64,000 nucleotides of DNA, taken from assembly GCA_928724745.1 (NCBI GenBank), contig CAKMXJ010000004.1, positions 124,001 through 188,000 on the forward strand, read 5' to 3'. Under the pieces are notes generated by a model that did no database searches, was not told the DNA's origin, and saw nothing but the letters and a program-made list of their open reading frames with translations. Source of the DNA: Anthracocystis setariae (lineage: Eukaryota; Basidiomycota; Ustilaginomycetes; Ustilaginales; Ustilaginaceae). The position numbers and the translations under genes were made by a program. Within the stretch, counting starts at the first letter, position 1; each line of letters starts with the position of its first letter. Of this stretch, positions 9,189 to 17,666 are shown piece by piece.

Positions 9189-10861
9189 TCGGTTGTCCCA
9201 CGCCCATTTCCCTCGTCGTCAGGATCACCTTCGACCCGGTCGTCGTCAGCGAGGGGTGGGAGGTCTTCATAATCAAGCACCTCCTCCTCCTCCTCCTGGT
9301 CTTCGGCGTCCTCGTGTGCCACGACGTCCTCTTGTGCGACGTAGGCTCGAGGTCCCGGCCGTCGTGGCGCTCCGGTGGCCGTCTCTTGGGCCGGCTGAGG
9401 GCAGTCACGCACCCAATGACCCTCTTTACCACATCGCTTGCACGTGGTGGCGCCGAAAGTCGTCGGCGAGCGATCGTAGACGACAGGCAGACGCTGGGCC
9501 ATGTGAGGCGGTAACGGCCGAGGGCGCGCTGGAGCGGGTGTGGCTGCAGCCGGTCGAGTCTCTGTCGCGGACGGCGCTACTACTCGTCCAGCCGTTTTTG
9601 CACCGACGGCGGCCGGAGCGTTAGTTCGCCCGGCCGAAGTGAAGAAATCGTACCGCAGTGAACTTGAGGTCGGCTGAGTGAGGGTCGCTGCACCGCCCTG
9701 GTACGTCTGTTGCGCCAGGACCCGATTGCGGTCCAAATCTTCTACCTCGCGATAGAATTCCCACATCGTCTTCGGTGACGTGCGTTTGAACTGACGCTGG
9801 AGAGCTGTCGTCAAACCTCGTCGGAAAAGGTGGAGCTTGAGGTGTTTGTCGCTCATGCCGGCGCGCTCTTCGAGGGTCCTGAACGCCTCAACATACTCGC
9901 TTGCGGCGCCTGGCTTGTCGCTGGCAAGGCGCAGGGCGTAGAGCTTATTGAAAGCGTCTAGCTTCTCGTCATGTACCCCATAGAGTTGCTTGAGCCGGTT
10001 AACGAAGAGCGCCCAGTCACCGAACAACGCACCCGACTGTGATGGATCGGCTCGTAGCTTCGACCGGTACCAAGTGAGAGCCCGACCCTTGAGATGCGGC
10101 CCTAGGAACTGGATCCTCTTGCGGCCGTCGGCCATCTCTTGGTATCGGAACCAGGCCTCGACCTGAATGAGTGACATTTCCAGGTCATCCTCTTGCCAGT
10201 CGGGGAAATCTAGCTTCGGATCATTCTTGGTAGTGTTGCGCTCGAAGTTTGTTTCCCGTGTCGGCATCGTAGGGTGGTCCCAGGCGGGGCGTCGGCCAGT
10301 GGACGTCGAATACAGGTCCTCTTGACTGTACTTGTCGTTCCAGCGTAGGCCGGACACCGCTGACCGGCGGACGGGAGTGGAGCTGCCCAGCGGAGCAGAA
10401 CGCCGAGGGTCATCATGCATGCTGTACGACCTCTCCTCGTGCGCTTCGTGCCCAGGGGCGACGGCGGCGACCTCCGGCTCACCCCCTCGGCGTAGAGCTG
10501 GCTTGATCAGCTCCCGGAGATCTGCGATCTCGGCCTTGAGCGCGAGGATCTCCTCCTGATGCGCCGTTAGAGGTCGCGACGACGCTGGGATAGCTGTCGA
10601 CGGCGTGGGCGACGGCTTGGAGCCGGTCGCCTGGTCCATGAGTAAGTAGAGCTTCTCCTGAAAGCGGAGTCGGTCTTGGCTCTCTTTCAGCATGGCCTCC
10701 TGACGACTAGTTTCGTAAGCCATGCGTTGGTTATGGACCTCCTTCATCTGAAGTCGTATGTCCTCGATTAGGCCCTGCAGCAATGGTTCTGGGTTCGCTG
10801 CAGGAGGCGACGACGTCCGACTGCGAGGTGTACTGCCTCGCGGCGCGACTGCGTCGGTCAT
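9185..10861 (-). CDS. gypsy gag (558 aa)
   Basis: Capsid/nucleocapsid polyprotein of the chromovirus. The N-terminal third holds a coiled-coil-like charged segment. The central part has the retrotransposon gag fold signature (FPDWQEDDLEMSLIQVEAWF, then GRALTWYRSKL). One CCHC zinc knuckle, CKRCGKEGHWVRDC, is at residues 474-487. The C terminus is Glu/Asp-rich (DEDAEDQEEEEEVLDYED). The start is 38 bp inside the 5' LTR. The stop overlaps the pol ATG as ATGA, and a GGGAAAT heptamer in the right phase for a -1 shift lies at 9206-9212. It packages genomic RNA in cytoplasmic particles (family knowledge). Confidence 0.93.
   Translation of the reverse strand: MTDAVAPRGSTPRSRTSSPPAANPEPLLQGLIEDIRLQMKEVHNQRMAYETSRQEAMLKESQDRLRFQEKLYLLMDQATGSKPSPTPSTAIPASSRPLTAHQEEILALKAEIADLRELIKPALRRGGEPEVAAVAPGHEAHEERSYSMHDDPRRSAPLGSSTPVRRSAVSGLRWNDKYSQEDLYSTSTGRRPAWDHPTMPTRETNFERNTTKNDPKLDFPDWQEDDLEMSLIQVEAWFRYQEMADGRKRIQFLGPHLKGRALTWYRSKLRADPSQSGALFGDWALFVNRLKQLYGVHDEKLDAFNKLYALRLASDKPGAASEYVEAFRTLEERAGMSDKHLKLHLFRRGLTTALQRQFKRTSPKTMWEFYREVEDLDRNRVLAQQTYQGGAATLTQPTSSSLRYDFFTSAGRTNAPAAVGAKTAGRVVAPSATETRPAAATPAPARPRPLPPHMAQRLPVVYDRSPTTFGATTCKRCGKEGHWVRDCPQPAQETATGAPRRPGPRAYVAQEDVVAHEDAEDQEEEEEVLDYEDLPPLADDDRVEGDPDDEGNGRGTTE
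9206..9212 (-). promoter_or_regulatory. candidate -1 frameshift heptamer GGGAAAT
   Basis: In the gag frame it reads G GGA AAT, fitting X XXY YYZ. It lies inside the only stretch (about 9218-9187) where the pol frame is open before the pol ATG: an in-frame TGA closes the pol frame at 9221-9219. A -1 slip would give a gag-pol fusion. The ATGA stop-start overlap is the alternative route. Confidence 0.45.
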
Positions 10862-10898
10862 GTCGAGTACGGGGCGCTGCTTGAACGATCCACTCTAA

Positions 10899-12008
10899 TG
10901 TCAGCGGTCGGGCGCCTGGTAAATAGGCCGATCTCGGTTCGAGCGCGGTGCGGTTCTGCGGGGCTGGGCCGCCGAGTTTGTGATATACGCCTGTGCAACT
11001 GAGAAGTACGAGGTGGGTTACGCAGGTACGCCGGCGGCCCGATGAGGACTATTGAGCCGCACTCGATCCCGCGGCGGCGGAGTGTGAGTTTCTCGACCGC
11101 GTTCGTCCTATTACCGACTGACGCTGTTGGCGCTCCGTTCAGAGGCAGCACGGCGTACTCGGTATTACGGCGTGATAGCCTGGTGTCTCGCGAGCGCTCT
11201 TGACAAGACAGAAGGCTGGTTGGTTAGCTAGGTGGACCCTGGACGTGATCACCAAGCTGTTAGAGAGACGGCTAAGGGCCTGCCGTCTCGGTGTCAGCGT
11301 GTAGCAGCGTTTACGCGCTGCGGTGTCGGTACACGTACCGACGAGGACTAGCTGTTCTCCGACTTGAACGGAGGCACGCGAGGAAGCTGCAATGCTACTG
11401 TATTGCAACTTACTAAACTAGTTACTGGAATGATTGTGAAGACGTCGTTAAGAATAGATACTGAGCTGAAGACTGGTGTTGTAAGAAGTAGAGTGGATGA
11501 GGAGCTCATCCACTACAAGCCAGGGAAGGAGGCCTTAAGTAAGACAGCTTCAAGCCCCTATGACGAGGCCGGCCCGGCGCTAGCCTATTGTCTAGCTGCA
11601 TGGCCTGCGTGTGCACATGTACTGGCCGTGGTACAAGCCGCTGATCACCTCCAAGCCTCTGAGAGCGTCTGATATGATGTCCCTCAACTGCTGATCACCT
11701 CGAGATGGTGTTGTCGCGATCCAGCGTCTCTGCGGCGTCGAACGGCCGCGATCCGACCACTATGAGCAAAAGCGGCCGAAAAAGACTCTTTGAGCCGCAC
11801 TCGCGTTGAACGCGGCCGCGAAACAGTTTTTCCACCGCTTCGGCTTCGCTGCCTACGGTAACGACAATGCTCGATACGACGCACTGCCGACGGCTTACCC
11901 CCTTCATCCGAATGCTGTGGCGGTCAACTGAAGCCCCCTTGGCCGCGCCAGTGCCGAGAGCGGTCGAAAGGCCACTTTTCCGCCGCCTCGGCTTCACCGC
12001 CCGTGACA
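10899..12008 (-). repeat. gypsy 5' LTR (1110 bp)
   Basis: Direct repeat of 2356-3466 with TG...CA ends. It differs from the other copy by G at 11152, T at 11435, A at 11517 and an 18-bp segment at about 11574-11591 that corresponds to 19 bp in the other copy. The sense strand just inside reads TTAGAGTGGATCGTTC; I could not assign a tRNA primer to it. Confidence 0.96.
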
Positions 12009-12013
12009 CTTGC
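12009..12013. repeat. target-site duplication CTTGC (right copy)
   Basis: Partner of 2351-2355; the 5-bp size is typical of gypsy integrases. Confidence 0.95.
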
Positions 12014-15000
12014 CTCCTTCAGTCATCTTAAATCGCTTGGTGAGTTCCTTCTTGTAGGTGTCCATGTCATCTTGTGACCTCGTAACGATGACGATGTCGT
12101 CAACATACACCGCGATGATGCATAGTGACTTCGACAATGTCCCCAGTTTGTACACCCCAAAGTCACTTTCAATCCTTGTGAATCCCATTTCCCTGAGGCT
12201 CGCGTCAAGCCTCTCGTACCATTTTCTTCCTGCTTGCTTAAGGCCGTAGAGTGCCTTCTTTAGCTTTAATGTCTTGCCGTTCCAGTATCCTGGCGGCGGT
12301 TTCATGTAAATGTCTTCGGTAATGATCCCATTTAGGAATGCTGTGACAACGTCCATCTGTTCCATTTTCAGGTCCAGTGAGGTTGTCAGTGCAATTAGGA
12401 TTCTTAATGTCGAGAACTTGAGTACTGGGGCAAATGTTTCCTCGTAATCGATTCCTTCCCGTTGTGTGAATCCCCTGGCAACGAGCCTTGCCTTATACTT
12501 GTCAAGAGATCCATCCGGGTTCAGCTTGAGCTTGTAAACCCATTTGCAGTCGACAACGTGGCCATCGTTAGCTGGTTTGGCACAGACTTCCCAGGTCTCG
12601 TTTTCCTTGTGGCTGGCTAGTTCCTTATCCATTGCTTCTTTCCATTTTGGCCAGTCCGTCCTTGATTGTGCGTCTTCGAGGCTAATTGGGTCAAGACTTT
12701 TCCTTGGCATCTGGTCGAAGTCGATCTGTGTCGTCAAATTCGCATATATGACTTCGTCCACTCCGTCCACTTCTTGAATTTCCACTTCTCCTTCGTTTTC
12801 TGGGTCTGTGACTTCGTTCGTCATGATCGATTCATTGCTTACTCGTGGGTTTTCGTCCACGTTTACTTGGTTTGGCCGGAATGTATGGTTTTTCTTGGCG
12901 GGAAACTCACTTTCAACGAAGGTGACGTCCCTGCTTACTTTTACGTCGACTAGGTTGAAGTCGATAACGTCATACGCTTTGTGTTCCTTGCTTGAGCCTA
13001 GGTGTATCATTTTTCTGCTCCTTGGTTGAAGTTTTGAATTTGGTCCTTGTTCGGCCCTCTGGATGTGTACGTAGGCTGTGCATCCGAATGGTCGAATCGT
13101 TTCGATATCCTTTTGAGCCTTATCTCCAAGGAACATTTCTTGTGGTGTTGTCGCAGCGCCAGTCCAATCGTTGGGTATGCGATTTCGAATGTGTCCTGCA
13201 TGCATTGCTGCATGAGTCCAAAATCGCGTGGGTAATCCTGACTCATAGAGCATGCATCGGACCATGTCCATAATGGTTCGATTCATCCTTTCAGCGACAC
13301 CGTTTTGCTGTGGCGTGTATGGCGCTGTACGCCTATGCTGTATACCGTTTTCGGTGAGAAATTCCGCCATCCTATCGTTGATGTACTCTCCTCCGTTGTC
13401 ACTGCGAAGGAATGCTACCTTTTGCCCCGTCATTGTAGTCATGTATTTGTGGTAGACTTGGAAGAACAGGGTGACCTGGTCCTTCCACTTCATTGGTATG
13501 ACAGTGACGTGCCTTGAGTAGTCGTCAACAAAGGTGAGAACGTATTTATTACCTTTTGGGTCTTCTTCGTATGGACCCATGACGTCGGAGTGAACCATCT
13601 CCAAGGGTCTGGTCGACTTCGAGTTTGATCTGTCAAATGGACTTCGCGTGTGTTTTCCCACCTCGCATACGTCGCACTGGATCCTTATGGCAGTCTTGTT
13701 TGGGATTCTTCTGCCGGTCCCTGTCTCGATTGCTTCTTTAATTGATTTTGTGTTGGCGTGACCAAGTCGCCTGTGCCAGGCTTCGATGTCCGTGTCCTTG
13801 ATATTTGTGAGGTTGGCGACTTCGCGTTTGATAGTGTGTCCTTGCAACACCATCATGTTTCCTTCGTATTTACATTGTAGTATTTTCTTTCCATTTGAGC
13901 TGATTTCGGCAGCTATATCCTTTCGTCCTGTGTCGAAGTTAATCTTTGTTGATTTGATTAGGTTTGTAAGCGAAATCAAGTTGGCCGACAGTTCTGGAGC
14001 GTAGAGCACTTCATCAAGTGTTACGACATCACCCTGTCTGCCATCTATGATTGGTACGAATTCCACTTTTCCCGTTCCTTCGACCTTGACTTCCTGGCCT
14101 GTCGCCGTCCTAATTTGTAAATTTTCTCCTTTCCTCGTCAACATGTGGAAGAACTCCTTCTTGTTCGTCATGTGTGACGATGCCCCTGAATCGAGGACCC
14201 ATCCTTCATCTCTGATGTGACTTCGGTCAGCGAGGAGGGATTTGTGATTACCGATGTCATCGGTAATCACTTGAGCTGTACTTGCGAAGTGGAGATTGTA
14301 TGCGGCTGCAGGGTCTGCAGTGTTTGACACGTCCGTTTCTTGATTGTTTTCTTCGCCGAATTGTGTGGAAGCCACGTGAGCTGATTCCGTGGCCTTGGTC
14401 CCGGGTCTCTGTTTCGACATCATAGCGCCTTTCCTGCAGTGTTCAGTGTGATGTCCTAGACGCCCACACTTTGTGCATCTGAGTCCACACACTGCCTGGA
14501 TGTGGCCTGGTTTGCCACATTTGTAGCATGTTCGGACGGCGTAGTTGTTGTGTTGTCGCGGGCCCACTTGTTGGGGTCCCACTGACATCGCCATTTCCGA
14601 CCTGTTGTTTGAGCGCGTCGCTTGTTCTCGAAGTAATTCTTCTTCTCGTGCTCTGAGCGACCTCAGAGCGTCGTTGTACCTTTCCAACTCGTTGACTTCG
14701 TCAATTGTTTGGGTGACCTTGTGTAATTTTCCATTTTTGTCCTGAAATTGAAATTCTCTTTTCATGAATTTCTTGTATGTGTCGTTTTCGTGTTGTATCA
14801 TTGCTTTCCATTGGTTGTATTCTGGGCGAAGTCCGGTTAGTAGCGCTAGCATGCGCCGTTCGATGTCCATTTTGTCTCCGACTAGGTCTAATTGTTCGCA
14901 TATTTTGGCGATTCTTGATGCGAATGAGTCGACACTTTCCTTGTCTTCTTGCTTGATTGTGTTTAACTGACTTCTTAGTATTACGAGCCTTAGGCTCAGC

Positions 15001-15302
15001 CTTTCTTCAAAATGTTCGCGAAGTCGCTCCCACATCTCGTGTGCGGAGTCTAGTGACTTCACCAGGTGTCTGTAGTCCTGACCAATTGCGTATAGTATCA
15101 TACCTTTTGCCTTCATGGCTGCTTCGTCCCATTCTTCCTTCGATTTAGCGGAATTTTTACTTAGTTTATCCATACTCTGCGTGATGCACATGTACACTTT
15201 ACCTTTCGACATCATTACTGCAGTGAAGTCTTCCTTCCAAGCGAAGTAGTCGTCCAACGACTTGAGCTTGGGAATGCCGAGGAGTCCACTTTCTTTTTCC
15301 AT
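12009..15302 (-). pseudogene. copia gag-pol, 5' part (gag, protease, integrase, most of RT)
   Basis: This part encodes the first 1098 residues of the polyprotein. Gag ends with two CCHC knuckles near residues 258-288 (CYKCGKPGHIQAVC and a second C-x2-C-x4-H-x4-C). The aspartic protease motif DSGASSH is near 370. The integrase follows with an HHCC finger and catalytic motifs (FVDDYSR, SDNGGEY, PYTPQQNGVAERMNR). The reverse transcriptase has the ARLVARGFTQ block and YVDD at about 1066-1069. The frame is broken after MTEGGK, where the gypsy LTR begins; reading on gives four LTR-encoded residues and a stop. A truncated product would lack the end of RT and RNase H. The start at 15302 lies about 85 bp inside the primer site, as expected for copia gag. 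Confidence 0.92.
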
Positions 15303-15386
15303 TGTGTTATCTTGTTACTTGGTTAATGTTTGTTGGTCTGATGTCGTATCTCTTTCTTTTACTTAGCTTTTGCAGAGGAGTAGCTT

Positions 15387-15398
15387 GGGCTCATAACC
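15387..15398 (-). other. copia primer binding site, half-tRNA iMet type
   Basis: GGTTATGAGCCC in the sense direction, directly after the LTR. It is complementary to the anticodon stem-loop of initiator tRNA-Met (GGGCUCAUAACC), not to a tRNA 3' end. Drosophila copia and yeast Ty5 are known to prime from a cleaved iMet tRNA at such a site. Confidence 0.75.
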
Positions 15399-15587
15399 TG
15401 TGAAAAATAAATGAGAAAACTAACTGGAATTTCGGCTGCTAAAGTACGTGAATCTGACCAACTTATATACAAAATTGGGGTTGCGACGTCTGTGCTGTAG
15501 CATACCGCATATTGTAGTGAAGTCGCTGGTGCATATCGCATATCGCATATCGAAAATGTGGATCGGGGAAACTATCGCGAACTAACA
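15399..15587 (-). repeat. copia 5' LTR (outer boundary approximate)
   Basis: The inner end is fixed by the primer site: in the sense direction the LTR ends in CACA immediately before GGTTATGAGCCC. The outer end is placed at a TGTTAG start in the sense direction; an equally possible TGTTA start lies at 15631. The second LTR is outside the window, so the boundary could not be checked by comparison. It contains a sense TATA box at 15462-15469 and three tandem CATATCG units near 15532-15552. Confidence 0.6.
15462..15469 (-). promoter_or_regulatory. TATA box in copia LTR
   Basis: TATATAAG in the sense direction of the copia element, about 65 bp before the LTR end. A likely core promoter for the genomic RNA. 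Confidence 0.45.
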
Positions 15588-15875
15588 TATTTTGTGGGTT
15601 TTATTCTTTTGACTCGAAACAATTCTTAACAAAAATGAGGCGCAGACAGAAAGGCTGGAAGATCCGAAATGAAGAAGAAAAAAAAGAAAAAAAAAATCGT
15701 GGCTGAGGAGCCATACGACACCAGCGTCACACTGCAGGCCCGTCAATGTAACTACTTTACCACTCTGGAACTACTGCATCGGCAATTTGAGGTTGGGCCG
15801 CTCTCGCCAAGCGTCTGCAGCATCGCTCCCGACCACCACCAACCACCACACAGGAATCCTCCGACATCTGCCAAG
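15588..15875. other. spacer between copia LTR and SET5-like gene
   Basis: Contains the presumed promoter and leader of the SET5-like gene. An in-frame ATG at 15669 would add 69 residues beginning with a poly-Lys run; it lies in A-rich DNA and looks like leader rather than protein. Confidence 0.5.
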
Positions 15876-17405
15876 ATGGTTGCTCCATCCGAATCACAGA
15901 TCGTCGAAGCGGTACGAGCTCAGCTCACTGCGCCTGAAGAGGTTATTGCAGAAACTGACCTCGTTCGTCTATTGGCAACGCTCGAGCTCGAGAACGACTG
16001 GTCCGACGTCTCTGCCAAAAGGTTCAACTCGATTCTGACCAAGCACAACATTGTCAGGCCCGCCAATGGCAGCACTGCTAGCAGTCAACCCAATGCTGCT
16101 GCGAGCTCTAGCACAGGAGGAGCAGCTACCAAGAAGAAGAAAAAGTCCAAGACCGACCATGGCGTGCCCAAGTCGTTCATCGACTCGTCCGTCCACATTC
16201 CCAAGGGCATTCGCGGCGAGTACTTTGATTCGATCAAGGGCAAAGGTCTGGTAGCCGAACGCAACTTCGCACAAGGAGAATTGCTGTTCACCGAAGATGC
16301 GTACATTGCTACGCCTCCGCCCGAAGCTCTGGATCAGGTAGCACGTGGCGAGCTGTGTGGCCAATGCTTCCTGCCCGTCTCATCCGCACCAGTTGCACTT
16401 GCGATCAAGGACTGCCCCAAATGCAAATATCGCTTCTGCACAAGTCTATGCTACCGTACCGCGATGGCCACCCATCACAACCTCCTCTGTACCGGTCTCA
16501 ATCCCTCGGCAAAGCCATTGATGGATTTGATCCACGCACAGCAATGGCAGAGTTTGCACTGCGTAGCTCGATCTCTGGCACGCCTTCTATCCACGCTCAC
16601 GCCGCACAATACCGCCTCGCACAGATCTCGGAAAAGCACCGAGGACAATGTCGATCTGCTGGCGACGTACGGCGACTTTGAAACCGTGTTCTCTCGTTTG
16701 TCATCCTTTGCTACCGTTTCGGAACTTGAGCGTCGTTCGCGCAATCCAGGCTGGGCAACGGAAAAATCGTCGTTCGAAGCCATCCTCTCGCAAGCGCACG
16801 TCGCCATCCGTGCTGCGCTCGATCCTTACCTGGAACACCGCATCACCATGCGAACCACCAATCCCAACTTTGAACCGAACCACGTCTCGATCTCGCTGAT
16901 CGACTCGGTCCAAGCGCGCAAATCGCAAATCAAACACCTCTTCGAACCCGCCACGTTTCTCAAACTCCTCGGTCGAGCCAACATCAATATGGAAAAGTTT
17001 GGCGGGCTTTATTCGCTTCATTCGTTCCTCAACCACTCTTGCAAACCCAATGTTGAAATTCGGCATGTACCCGAACGTGGGATTTTGGCCAGTATGAAAG
17101 TGGCCGCACTTTCCCTACGTCCCATCCAAACTGGCGACGAACTTGTAATCAGTTACATCGATCCCACCACAACCCTTGCTCGTAGACAATTGCTACTCTA
17201 CAGAGACTACTGCTTCGCCCCCTGCATCTGCGACAAATGTAAACCAGAACTAACTCACTTAAACCTAATCTACAACCCCGCAAAACACAACATCAAATCC
17301 TTCCTAGAGAACATCGCCAAAAAATCTTCCTCCTCCTCCTCCTCCACTTCTCAACCTTCATCATCCACTTTAGAAGACCAACTCCGTGCCTCCCTAGGCT
17401 TCTAA
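15876..17405 (+). CDS. SET5: SET/MYND-domain protein lysine methyltransferase, SET5-like
   Basis: 509 residues from the ATG in AAGATGG. An MYND-type cysteine cluster lies at about 159-205 (CGQC, CPKC, FCTSLC, HHNLLC) inside a split SET domain. The SET core follows, with the cofactor-binding NHSCKPNVE near 385 and ELVISY near 425, then the post-SET cysteines CFAPCICDKC near 447. This order and the length match yeast Set5 (526 aa), which methylates histone H4 lysines; substrate here is inferred from the family. The C terminus is a Ser-rich tail. The gene is convergent with NST1, 261 bp away, and begins just beyond the copia LTR, which points the other way. An upstream in-frame ATG exists at 15669. 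Confidence 0.82.
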   Translation: MVAPSESQIVEAVRAQLTAPEEVIAETDLVRLLATLELENDWSDVSAKRFNSILTKHNIVRPANGSTASSQPNAAASSSTGGAATKKKKKSKTDHGVPKSFIDSSVHIPKGIRGEYFDSIKGKGLVAERNFAQGELLFTEDAYIATPPPEALDQVARGELCGQCFLPVSSAPVALAIKDCPKCKYRFCTSLCYRTAMATHHNLLCTGLNPSAKPLMDLIHAQQWQSLHCVARSLARLLSTLTPHNTASHRSRKSTEDNVDLLATYGDFETVFSRLSSFATVSELERRSRNPGWATEKSSFEAILSQAHVAIRAALDPYLEHRITMRTTNPNFEPNHVSISLIDSVQARKSQIKHLFEPATFLKLLGRANINMEKFGGLYSLHSFLNHSCKPNVEIRHVPERGILASMKVAALSLRPIQTGDELVISYIDPTTTLARRQLLLYRDYCFAPCICDKCKPELTHLNLIYNPAKHNIKSFLENIAKKSSSSSSSTSQPSSSTLEDQLRASLGF

Positions 17406-17666
17406 ATTACTGTTTCCCACCAAACAATATTCAATATCCACACCCCTAAACCAACCCGCGCACCCCTTTGCCAGCTGCACAGATACAATGCGTGGTGAGA
17501 CTAAACTTTTGACTTTCTCTCTTGAATTTCGAATGCAAAAAGAAAAAAAAAGACGCTGGAACAACGAACGACAAACAGTAGTAGTAGTACAACCACTACT
17601 ACACTACGGAAAACAATTCAACGAGCCCAAGGTGAATCGCAGCAATGCTCAAACTTGGCTGGACAT

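Larger units (their letters stand above)
2356..12008 (-). mobile_element. intact Ty3/gypsy chromovirus nested in the copia element
   Basis: This is a complete LTR retrotransposon. It has two nearly identical LTRs with TGTCA...TGACA ends and CTTGC duplicated at 2351-2355 and 12009-12013. Its gag and pol overlap, pol ends in a chromodomain, and a GGAAGGGGGG purine tract directly precedes the 3' LTR. Sense is leftward. It sits inside the reverse transcriptase of the copia element. An extra antisense gene lies between pol and the 3' LTR. No frame-breaking lesion was found, and outside one 19/18-bp segment the LTRs differ at only three positions, so insertion is recent and the element may be active. 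Confidence 0.96.
1502..15587 (-). mobile_element. Ty1/copia LTR retrotransposon, split by a gypsy insertion
   Basis: The element reads leftward: LTR at about 15399-15587, primer binding site, then one gag-pol frame from 15302, interrupted between 12009 and 2350 by a 9.65-kb chromovirus. Removing the insert and one copy of its 5-bp duplication leaves a continuous frame of 1381 codons including stop, so the copia coding region was intact when it was hit. Domain order is gag with two zinc knuckles, protease, integrase, reverse transcriptase, RNase H, which is diagnostic of Pseudoviridae/copia. The left LTR is not in the window, so the left boundary given is only the end of pol; the element probably continues to or past position 1. 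The sequence is visibly more AT-rich than host genes. Confidence 0.9.
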
